Shown piece after piece: positions 24,422 through 34,503 of a stretch of DNA of 64,000 bases. This DNA is from Brachypodium distachyon. Taxonomy: Eukaryota > Streptophyta > Magnoliopsida > Poales > Poaceae. Position 1 is the stretch's first letter, and every line of letters starts with the position of its first letter. The position numbers and the translations under genes were made by a program. The notes beneath the pieces were generated by a model. That model was not told the origin of the DNA. It ran no database searches and saw only the letters and a list, made by a program, of their open reading frames with translations. The stretch is from the NCBI RefSeq assembly GCF_000005505.3, contig NC_016133.3:52851237-52915236 (forward strand). Direction: 5' to 3'.

Positions 24422-25765
24422 ATGGAAATGGAAATGGAGGAGCCGCCCCAGCTGTTCCTGTGCCCCATCTCCATGCAGCTCATGGAGGACCCCGTGACGG
24501 TGTCCACCGGCGTGACCTACGACCGCCGCAGCATCGAGCAGTGGCTCTTCGCCTACGGCCGCACCACCTGCCCGGCCACGATGCAGCCCCTCGCCAACCT
24601 CGATCTCACGCCCAACCACACCCTCACGCGCGTCATTTCCTCCTGGCTCCGCCGCTCCCCGTCTTCATCATCTTCCATGTCGCCGTCCACGTCGTCCTTG
24701 TCCAGCCCGGCCCACGGGACGCCGAACGAAGACGAGACGCCGCTGTCGAGGATGCTGGAGGAGGAGCGGATGCGGTCGGCGGTGGGCGAGCTCGAGGAGA
24801 CGCCGTTCAAGGTGACCGCGCTGAGGGGCATGGCGAGACGCGTGTCCGGGGACGCGGCCATGCAGCGCGTCTTCGTGGCGTCCGGCGGCGTCCAGGCCGT
24901 CGGCCGCGTCATGTCCCAGGCGCTGGCGGAGAGCGGGAGCGGGGGCGACTTCTCCGCGTTCGCCGCGTGCGAGGAGGCCGCCGCGGTGCTCGCCGCGTTG
25001 CTCCCGCTACTCTCCGAGTCCGACGACGACGCCGAGCCGTTGGCGCTCCTCCTGCAGGCGCCCGAGTGCATGAGGCCCGTCATGGCGCTGCTCCAGCGCG
25101 GCGGCGCCGAGGCCAGGCTGCACGCCATGGACATCCTCACCAAGATCTCCAGCAATGCCGTTGACTGGACCGCCGGCATCGACGTGGACGACGTGCTCAA
25201 GCCGCTGCTGGAGCTGGTCTCGGACGAGGTCTCCGCGCGCCTCAGCTCGCGCGCGCTCGACGTGCTCCTGTGCGTCGTGAGCCGCTCCTCCTCCGCAACG
25301 AGCGCCATCGCGCGCGCCAAGGCCGTGGATGTCGGCGCGGTGCACGTCCTCGTGGAGCTCCTCGTCGTGGACGATCACCACCGCCACGTGGCCGAGCGGA
25401 TCCTGCTGCTGCTGAAGCGCCTGTGCAAGTGCCCCGGGGGCCGGCTGGCCTTCGCGGAGCACGGCCTGGCGGTGGCCGCCGTGGCGAGGACCATGCTGCG
25501 GGTGTCGGACCTGGCCACGCGGCTCGCCGTCAAGGTGCTGTGGCTCGTGTCCGTGGCGGCACCGCCGTCCCCGGCGCCGGAGAAGGTGCTCGAGGACATG
25601 GTGCTCACGGGGGCCGTGGGGAAGCTGCTGGGCCTGCTGCACGTCGAGAGCGCGCCCTCGACCAAGCAGAAGACGGTGAGGATGGTGAGGATCCACGGGG
25701 TGTTCTGGAGGCAGTACCCCTGCTTCCCGACCGACCTCAGGGATTACTTGCGGTTACTCGATTGA
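24422..25765 (+). CDS. U-box/ARM-repeat E3 ubiquitin ligase, 447 aa
   Basis: Single-exon gene. The U-box (about residues 9-80) contains FLCPISMQLMEDPVTVSTG, VTYDRRSIEQWL, TTCPATMQPL and TPNHTLTRVISSWL, the E2-binding surface typical of plant PUBs. A Ser-rich linker (80-100) follows, then helical Leu/Ala-rich armadillo-type repeats up to about 430, e.g. SRALDVLLCVVSRSS and AERILLLLKRLCKCPGG. Length, lack of introns and the U-box-ARM order match the PUB20-PUB24 type, whose Arabidopsis members are stress-induced negative regulators of immunity and drought responses. A stress role here is inference. The ATG at 24422 is the first in frame after the TATA box; another Met two codons later (MEMEMEE) could also be used. 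The gene is GC-rich in third positions, as is usual for intronless grass genes. Confidence 0.93.
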   Translation: MEMEMEEPPQLFLCPISMQLMEDPVTVSTGVTYDRRSIEQWLFAYGRTTCPATMQPLANLDLTPNHTLTRVISSWLRRSPSSSSSMSPSTSSLSSPAHGTPNEDETPLSRMLEEERMRSAVGELEETPFKVTALRGMARRVSGDAAMQRVFVASGGVQAVGRVMSQALAESGSGGDFSAFAACEEAAAVLAALLPLLSESDDDAEPLALLLQAPECMRPVMALLQRGGAEARLHAMDILTKISSNAVDWTAGIDVDDVLKPLLELVSDEVSARLSSRALDVLLCVVSRSSSATSAIARAKAVDVGAVHVLVELLVVDDHHRHVAERILLLLKRLCKCPGGRLAFAEHGLAVAAVARTMLRVSDLATRLAVKVLWLVSVAAPPSPAPEKVLEDMVLTGAVGKLLGLLHVESAPSTKQKTVRMVRIHGVFWRQYPCFPTDLRDYLRLLD

Positions 25766-26918
25766 TTCGTTCGCTGGCTGTTGCTTCATTTATCCGAGCA
25801 ATTAGTCCACGGGAAAGGGGATAAAAACCGTGAATTTGTTACTGCTGGAAAGTTTTGGAGATGTATTGTGATTATAATTAATGTAAAGAAATATAAATGG
25901 AACATATACTTTACTCCGCACATGAAAAAACACGTCATTGCTTCTTGGGCTCAAGTGGGTTGGCCATGTTGGTGCTGACTGGTGGGCCCCACCCGTCAGA
26001 AACGTAGTTAACTGGCCTAATAGCCCATTAGGACTTATCTGCAACGGATTAAACCAATAGGTTGTGAAAAGTGCAAAAAATCCGTTCAGATGGTGTTTTG
26101 TGCAAAAGTGTTCCTAATATGTGGTGTTTTGTGCAATTTTCTCTGGGAATATGGGGTAGATGAACAAAAATGGCATATGGATGGTACGAGAAAAAAAAGA
26201 ATCATCTATAATCCGTTGTTCACTCAACAAAAGACGGCAAATGAAGTCAATAAAGATGCAATGCAACTGCCAACATTGAATGACAAAGATCCAAGATCAT
26301 GCCCTCTTAATTCATTAATAATAAAAGAAATAGTGCTATGATAAATAATTATGGGACTGGAACACGTTATAAATCAACATTGCACTGTTACGAAACACTC
26401 GCAAGCACTTAACTGTTATGACCTTAACTAGTTTAGCTTACCACATTGCCGGGTGATACCTATAATGATCAAGATTTTAAGCCTATAGTATTACTATTAA
26501 ATACCTAAACGGGTACTCCTAAATTTATTTCACGGCAGAGGGAGTATAAAAAACTTCTAAATTAAGCAAACGTGTTTGAATCCCTGCGCCAAACTTCCAT
26601 TGATTCGTCAAAAGAGGACGCAACAGTGCAACACGAAGTCACCAAGCAATATACCCAAATCCCCAAATCCGGAGAGGTCCATTCTGGAAAAAACACAAAA
26701 AAGCTCCTGGACGCTGGACGGGGAAGACGACTTGGTGCTCGTGCTGCCCCGAGATCTAACCAAAACCCGCGTCCCATATCCATCCCGCCCTCACCGTCCG
26801 GCGATCCCCCAAGCATACTAGATCATCCGCTCCGACTGGTAGCTGAGGGCGCACGGTGGAAGGGCTCGCCAGTTAAGGGTGCCAAGCGCTCGGGCAGCGA
26901 GCGGGCGGCGAGGAGACG
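25766..26918. other. Intergenic; leader of the AP-2 mu gene at its right end
   Basis: The left part is 3' flank of the U-box gene. A direct repeat GTGTTTTGTGCAA occurs near 26093 and 26126. A degenerate Stowaway end, GCAGAGGGAGTA, lies at about 26534. From about 26700 the GC content rises toward the AP-2 mu ATG, suggesting the 5' leader. Confidence 0.45.
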
Positions 26919-29900
26919 ATGCCGGTGGCTGCGTCGGCTATCTATTTCCTCAATCTTCGCGGGGACGTCCTCATCAACCGCCTCTACCGCGACGATGTCG
27001 GGTGCGTGGTGCCGTCCACCCTCCCCCCCCCTCCCCTCCCACCTCCCCTCTCCTTTGCCTGGTTTCGGAGCGGTAGATCTGAGGCCCTGGGGCAAATTCC
27101 GGTTATAGGCTGTAGTTATGTAGATCGCGAGAAGGTTGGCCGTTAGCTTGTGAATTTCGATTGCTTTCTGGAGAGACAATTGAAATTCTGTGCGGATGAG
27201 TTCAGTTAGCAGACAGTCTTCGGCGATTGGCATCTTATGTGCTGAAATTTGGCCCTCGCCGTTGCGGCGTTCCAAAGTGATTTGAATTTGGAATGTGTGT
27301 TCCATTCTGTACCTCGCGATTGTGGCACCGAAATGATTTCCATCATCGAGCATATATATTAGTCATTGGGAGGACATTTTGTTTGATTTCACCTGTAATG
27401 GTTGAAATGAGGCTCTGCTCTAGCTATTGATTATGAAGAGCGAATGTTATACTATTATTTATTGTCTCGTATCAAATAATTCATCTTAATGGTTTGTGCC
27501 AAATCAACAGATGAAAGGGTCTAAAATTGTGACGGGCCGCTGCCACCAATTGAGATCTTTATAGGAGTGAAGATAACACCAATAACAAGAGAATGCCCAC
27601 TACCCTTTTTCATTTCGAACTCTCAGTCGTTGTGAATTAGGCACTTTAGACAAGCATATTGCTTCATAGTTCATTTGATCTCCATTGTGTTTTGATAGTA
27701 GCCACTAGCCACATACTAAATTCACTCTAAAATTTACTTGTGCAGCATCCACGTTCAGCCAGGTCACTTTTGAAATAGTAGCCACCAGGTTGAACATAAG
27801 TATAAATATTGACCCTCCGGTCATATATTGCCAAGTGGCCACTAGTTTCCACCGGAAAGTAATTTGGCAACTAGTTTCTACTACACGCCATATTTTCTCT
27901 CCTCATTTCCCCCTTTTCTGAGTTTTCAGAAACTGGCTTTTCGAGATAGGGTGGAAGTTATTGAACTGCTATTAATATGTCATGAAAATACCACCTTTTT
28001 TATGACCATATCGTAATGGTACCGTGAGAAACTATGAATAGTCTGAGTATTTTATTTGTACATGCATGACGACAGTAGAAACAACGTCAACGCCATTCAA
28101 TAAACCTACATCAAAGCATTGTAATCCTGTATGGAGTATGGACCAGGCCCTGTTTGGACAGCTAGGTCTACACTAGTTAAATTTGAGCAAGTAATAGACA
28201 TCATTTTATCAAGGACGATAAAAATTGTCCTGTGAACTACTAGTCAACTACACCCTCTGCTGATTAATGTAAGGCACATAGTTTTTCAGGTTTAGACAAA
28301 ATGTAGAGCATGGATGTAAAATTAATGATGTTTATTCCACCACGTCCCTATTATTTTCTCTCCCTCGTGCATTTATTCATTATCACTTACACAACTATCT
28401 CATTTTTTCAATGCAATAGCAAGAGTGAACTAGTGTTATTTCCTGACTGAACTTTTGTCAATTATCGCATCATTCTTTGTGCAAAATCAAAATATGGCTC
28501 CATTGATAAATGCAAGGAGTTCTCTGTGTCAATAAATGCAATTATTTGATACTCCCTCCGATCCTAAATTCTTGTCTCAAGTTTGCCCAAATATGGATGT
28601 ATCTATTCTTAAAAAGCATCTAGATACATGTAATATTTCGACAACAATTTAGGATCGGAGGGAGTATTCAATAAGAAACACCCCTTGTATATTTATCTCG
28701 CTTCTCTCACTCTAACTCCCTTGCTTTTGCTTACGTGCGTACATTTAATGACTAAACCCTATCGTCTCCATGTTTGGTCATGCAGTGGAAATATGGTTGA
28801 TGCATTCAGGATGCACATTATGCAAACAAAAGAACTTGGTACATGTCCTGTTCGGCAAATAGGAGGCTGTTCCTTTCTTTACATGAGGATCAGTAATGTT
28901 TATATTGTGATCGTGGTTAGCAGCAATGCTAATGTCTCTTGTGCATTCAAGTTCGTTGTGGAGGTATGCAGTTTCTGTTGTGCTATGAGCATTTTTGGAG
29001 TAAATTTATGTAGCCCACACAGAAACATTTTGATCGTGATGAATATAATATAAAGCTGAGCAACTCAACTAAAATTTTCCCCATTAGAATTGGTTGTTAA
29101 TGATGTTGTATTATAATCTGGTGAGAGCAAAATAATAGTTAACCAGATGATTTTCTGAAGCTACCTGTTTAATTATTGTCTGTTAAATTGCTAGATAATA
29201 TACCATCATATGATGTAATGATGGTATCTGATGGTTACCATTGTTTGCCAACTAGAACTTTCTATTGCTAAAGGTTAACCGATGATGATAAATCAGGAAC
29301 TGCAAACTCCAATGGGTACAATCAGGCGGTGTTAGGTGGTACTGAAAACTAAGTTTTTGAATGTAGATGGCGTGATGGCCTATGTTCCTTACCGCTGGAA
29401 ATAGTTTCATAGGACTAAACATAGTTATCAAGGTTGCACATTGGCGTTGCCATGTCGTCCTGTCTGCTGAAGACAGATGCTTGGAGTTTTCCCCCAGACT
29501 TTTGGAGCTTGGCGAGCCTTAGCTTGTCATATCTGAAGCCTGAGGCTGTAAAGGATTTTGGTGGTGACGGCCACCGCCGCTGCCCTCCCTAGGCCAGTAC
29601 TGCTTCTGCTGCCCCTCTCTGACTGAGTTCCACCACCTCTGTCGCCTCTCTCTAGGTAATTTTTGTCTCTGATGCCCCTCTCTGGCTGACTTACATCACC
29701 ACCGTTGCCTCTCTCCAGCCTTGGCAAGGTCAGCCATCACAGTTACAGGAGCTGGATGCACAAGGTGAACTGTCAGGAGAGGATGGAGTGGCAGCAGGGG
29801 AGGTGTTGGAGGTGCAAGGAGATGAGGAGATGATAGAGCAACATAAAAGGTTATGGAGGCGCAGGCAAGATAGGCAAGGCGAAGTGGGGGTGGCGGATTT

Positions 29901-32900
29901 GGTAGCCTGGTAGAGATTAGGGCATGGAGAAGGAAGTACATAGTTTAAATGGCCTGCGTAGGAGAACATATCTCTTCTATTTTCTTTGGCACATGTATTT
30001 TAGCTTTTAAGCTCTAATTTGGCTAATATGAGTCACCATCTAATTGCCATGACATGCCATCCTAGCGCCCCTGGGTCGCTTTGACTCGCCGCAGCGCCTG
30101 AATAATAGCACCTTATATGCATTGGAAAAACTTGTTTGGAAGAGGGGGATTGGGGTGGGAATTAGTTTAAATTTTACTTCAGGGCAAGATTATTCAGATG
30201 AAATTTCAGTTCGTAATAATGTAACGATCCTACTGAAATGTTCACATCAGCCTCTAGAATTTCTTTTGGAAAAAATGATATTTCCTATATCATTTGCTGT
30301 TATTTCTGCTGAAGTTTAAAATTAACAGGCAGTCGCTCTCTTCAAGTCCTACTTTGGCGGAACTTTTGATGAAGATGCTATCAGGAACAACTTTGTTTTA
30401 ATTTATGAACTTCTTGATGGTAAGGGCAAATCTTGTTCTTGGGCTTTGCTTGCTGATTCTGTTTCCACTGGTTCATGGATATTTCTTTTTACTTGAACTA
30501 CTGTATTGCTGCTAACTGTGCAGAGATTATGGACTTCGGTTATCCTCAGAATCTCTCACCTGAAATTTTAAAGTTATATATAACTCAAGAAGGAGTTCGT
30601 TCGCCATTTTCCTCCAAGGTCAGAAGAATATGAATTTAAAATTAGCTGTATTGGGAAAACAATTGTGTATTGTTTGTTTTCTAAGAAAACATCTGAATCA
30701 TATTTCCTTCCCTCTGTACTGATAGCCTTCGGATAAGCCTGTCCCAAATGCTACTCTACAAGTCACTGGTGCTGTCGGTTGGCGAAGAGAGGGTCTTGTG
30801 TACAAGAAGAATGAGGTACGTGATGAAATATTTAGGGAAGCTTCAGCTGTATTTTGGGGAAAAATCAGGCAACTAGCATTAGTGGTCCTAGACTAGAAGA
30901 GAATGGGGTGCTAGCAATACCATCATCCTGCATATATATTTTAAAATGCATCTCAGTTCTCATACATATTGTACATGTACTAATTTTCCTCTTAATGGCA
31001 CATACCTTCCGGTGTTTTGTTTTCTATGTTACCATTAATGCCATTCCATTCTTTACTTTCGTTGAGTACATGAAATAACAATGATAGATTATTCTTCTCT
31101 CCTGTTAGGTTTTCCTGGACATTGTTGAGAGTGTAAACCTTCTTATGTCTTCTAAAGGTATTCCATGTACCAATCAAATTTTAGTTATATTTCTGAGGTT
31201 TCCAGGTTCTTTCCTGTTGAACTATTTGATGTCCATTGTGTATATCATTATACATTTCTGCAGGGAATGTCCTACGATGTGATGTGACAGGAAAGATTCT
31301 TATGAAGTGCTTCCTTTCTGGAATGCCTGATCTAAAGTTGGGATTAAATGACAAGATTGGACTTGAAAAAGAAGCCCAACTGAAGTCCAGGCCTGCAAAG
31401 AGGTATCGCTTCCTTGATTATGAAGTACTCCCTCCGATCCATAAAAAGTGTCGCCCACTTGGTACAAAAATTGTACTAACTTAGTACAAAATGGGCGACA
31501 CTTTTTTATGGATCGGAGGGAGTACATAAAGAGAAATTGTGCTCATTTAAATTGATTGTTTCGTGAATTTATACTGTTTACTGGCTTCAGAACCATTTTT
31601 GTTTTTTTACTTTTGATAACTAAACCTGATTGGTTGTGTTCTCTCCCTCTACAGTGGGAAGACCATAGAACTTGATGATGTCACATTCCACCAGTGTGTC
31701 AACCTAACAAGATTTAACTCAGAAAAGACGGTCAGCTTTGTGCCACCAGATGGTGAATTTGAATTGATGAAGTAACCTTTAGAACCCATTTATGCTTGTA
31801 ATTTTATTTTATTTTTGTGAATCACATTTTCATTCTTTGTTGGATTTAACGAACATGCTTTGTCTTAGGTATCGAATCACGGAGGGCGTAAATCTTCCCT
31901 TCCGGGTTCTGCCCACAATTAAGGAATTGGGCCGAACACGGATGGAGATTAATGTGAAAGTAAGTGAGCATATCTAAATGTATGAGGCCATAAAGTCATA
32001 ATCATGATTCCTGACATGATAAACCTTTCTTTACGCAGGTTAAGAGTGTCTTTGGTGCTAAGATGTTTGCACTTGGTGTTGTCGTCAAAGTCCCAGTACC
32101 AAAGCAAACAGCAAAGACGAGTTTCCAAACAACATCTGGCAAAGCCAAATATAATGCTTCAATTGATTCCCTGGTGTGGAAGTAAGTGCAACCACCTTTG
32201 TCTGACATCTGCATTCATTATATACCAAAAACGACGCATGAGTCCTCTAACATCTGCATTCTTTTAATGGGTTTGGTACTATGAATTTGTCCGGTATCTA
32301 TCTAATTTTGACCTGCTTAGATATTTGTACTGCTGAATTATTGCTTGTTTTTGTATTTATTATGAGTTCCTACTCTTCACGAGCTACCCTTTTACCATTA
32401 TTGCACATTGACCAACATGAATTGATAACGCACATTTCAAACCATAGGATCAGGAAATTCCCTGGACAGACCGAGGCAACAATGAGTGCCGAAGTTGAGC
32501 TGATCTCTACAATGGGGGAAAAGAAGTTAGCGAACAGGCCACCAATTCAGATGGAATTCCAGGTTACATTTACATCCTGAAGAGTCCTATTGTCTCTTTA
32601 GCAATACAATATATTGGCTATGAGCTTTCTTCTACTACAGTTTATTTATCTGCTCTATGTACTCCCTCCGTCCAGAAATAAGTGACTCGGATTTGTCAAG
32701 ATTTGTATGTATCTAGACTCATTTTAGTGTGTAGATACATGCGAATCTAGACAAATCCGAGTCACTTATTTTCGGACGAGGTATAACTGAAAAAGATAAT
32801 GTTGGCAAATAACTCTAGTATTTCATTTTGTATGATCAAAACAGTAGCATACGCAAGATAATCGATACTTGCATACTCCCTCCATTCCGTAATATAACAC

Positions 32901-33528
32901 ACATTTTTTCTCAAAAAATCCAATTTGTGGTAGTGTGTTTTCTTTTCTTAGTTGCTAACAACCCATGTTTGCATCTAATCACGAGCATGCATGTCTCCTT
33001 GACTCCCACGAAATTAAGGCACGCCTGCAGAGTACTACTCACCTGTCCTGTCCCTCCTCTCCCTTGAGTCTGCTTCTTCTTGTCTCACTCTCCTGCTCAC
33101 AAATAATATCCAGCGTGTCTTTGCAGCTGCCCTCCTTGGTCTTAGCAACAAAAATAGCGCATACTATACTAATTTGTTTTCCTTGGGATTTGTTTATTCG
33201 TGGAGCCTCAAGTGTTGTTATGAAAAATGATCTGCTGATGCATCATTATGCTGATATAGTGTCATATGTAGTTTCTCTATTCCTATGCTCTATCCTTTAT
33301 AACCATCTGATGTCTCTTTCCTGTAGGTCCCGATGTTCACAGCTTCCGGTTTACGTGTTCGCTTCCTTAAGGTATATACAACAAACCCTGATTAAACTTC
33401 AAATCATATCGGATATGCAAATTTCATCTCTTGATGCATTTTTCCAGGTGTGGGAAAAAAGTGGTTACAACACCGTTGAGTGGGTTCGCTACATCACAAG
33501 GGCTGGATCATACGAGATAAGGTGTTAG
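26919..33528 (+). CDS. AP2M: AP-2 complex subunit mu, 438 aa
   Basis: Medium subunit of the plasma-membrane clathrin adaptor AP-2, which recognises Tyr-based cargo signals during endocytosis. Thirteen exons: 26919-27001, 28786-28963, 30329-30419, 30524-30618, 30726-30815, 31109-31157, 31264-31402, 31655-31771, 31869-31959, 32039-32181, 32448-32562, 33327-33371 and 33448-33528. All have GT/AG borders and phases that join, giving 438 codons, the length of known plant AP2M. The longin-like N-terminal domain starts [19 protein letters not shown]. The mu-homology domain covers about residue 165 to the end, with [20 protein letters not shown] near its start and [17 protein letters not shown] at the C-terminus. 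Conservation is very high, with no disruption seen. Introns hold at least three complete Stowaway MITEs (28552, 31428, 32662). In plants the gene is usually broadly expressed. Confidence 0.97.
28552..28664. mobile_element. Stowaway MITE, 113 bp, AP2M intron 1
   Basis: CTCCCTCCGATCCTAAATTC at the left and AATTTAGGATCGGAGGGAG at the right, with TA duplications at 28550-28551 and 28665-28666. Near-perfect palindrome, same family as the element at 18297. Confidence 0.88.
29608..29727. repeat. Imperfect tandem duplication, about 63-bp period
   Basis: TGCCCCTCTCTG...CC(T/G)CTCT repeats with a 63-base offset (first copy starts about 29610, second about 29673), in AP2M intron 1 within a GC-richer block at 29.5-29.9 kb. 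On the minus strand the block reads as an ERG/GG-rich frame without a known domain, so it is probably not coding. Confidence 0.55.
31428..31522. mobile_element. Stowaway MITE hairpin, 95 bp, AP2M intron 7
   Basis: Almost perfect palindrome with arms starting CTCCCTCCGATCCATAAAA and TA duplications (31426-31427, 31523-31524). It starts 25 bases after the exon 7 border at 31402. The interior, AGTGTCGCCCACTTGGTAC and its complement, differs from the 18297 family. Confidence 0.9.
32662..32781. mobile_element. Stowaway MITE, 120 bp, AP2M intron 11
   Basis: Left arm CTCCCTCCGTCCAGAAATAA, right arm TTATTTTCGGACGAGG (terminal bases eroded), with TA at 32660-32661 and 32782-32783. The arms contain AAGTGACTCGGATTTGTC and its complement. 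Confidence 0.85.
32876..32908. mobile_element. Solo left end of a Stowaway-like element
   Basis: CTCCCTCCATTCCGTAATAT preceded by TA, but no matching right arm was found downstream in AP2M intron 11. A truncated MITE is the simplest reading. Confidence 0.55.
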
Positions 33529-34503
33529 TGACCAGCAAAATGGTATGGGCCATGGGCTCCTTTGAACAGTTCTTTCAAGGATTCGTGGAGATCTTTTTGT
33601 ACGGCGTCATGCATGATCAAAAAGCGCGTACATATCTGTCAGCAGAAGGTTATTCTGAAATAAACAAAAAAATCTGTCAGCAGAAGGCATATCAGAGCAG
33701 AAAAAATTCCTATGTTCCTTGTTTTCATTTTGACATGGGATCTGTACTTCCCCGCTTGTCCTTTTTGTGTGGTAGGGCAAATTTTATTGTATATCTGGCT
33801 GTAGTGTTCGTTCTTGTCGACCAATATACCAATTATGAGTTTGTGCTGCTCTTTTCTTAAATGGATGTATGGAACCATGAATTGGCTTGCAAAAACGGCG
33901 TACAAATATATGCGGAGAACGCTGTAGGCTGGTTGATGTGAGGTAGCTACACCGTTCGCTCGTCGATGAATTGCGTGTGAATGCTGATTAGTATAAGGCT
34001 ATAGATTATCGATCCCGTGGTTGGAAACTGGAGACAGTAGAACAGATGGTCTTGAACAAATCAATTGTGTAGAGTACAAACCAGCTTGTGAATCGATTTC
34101 CAAACAAAAGGCTGGGGTTTCGATCTCATGTGGAGTTCTTCTGAGTCCCCATTCAGATGACACGCCAAACGGCGTCGCTCGGCCGTGGAACACCAGGCCA
34201 TCTCTGCTCCGGAATATTTTATTTCTTTTAAAATGCATAAAAAAATTCTTTTTACTAAAACATGCTCCTTTGTTTCAAACACCTGCTCCGTGTTAGATTT
34301 CGTAGGAAACCATAAAATTTTGGAGCAGTTTCCTTTGTCTCAAACACCTCTTAGTTTTCGGATGAAATCAATTCTTCAAAATTTCTTTACCATAGGATCT
34401 ACCAAGAGTTGCCAAACCCGAAAGAACTTCCAACTCGACTAGACTCCTGTCACTGTTGACCAACTCCGCTGCCGCCGCCGTCGCCGTACAAGGACGCTCT
34501 CAG
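33529..34503 (+). other. AP2M 3' region and NAOD upstream region
   Basis: Less than 1 kb separates two genes on the same strand. It contains a short tandem duplication, ATCTGTCAGCAGAAGG, at about 33633 and 33671 (in the probable AP2M 3' UTR). No further gene was seen. The NAOD promoter must lie in the right half. Confidence 0.5.

Noticed and set aside
29500..29970. Coding gene on the minus strand within AP2M intron 1
   Set aside because: Low-complexity ERG/GG and Ser/Pro frames come from a local tandem duplication; no domain.
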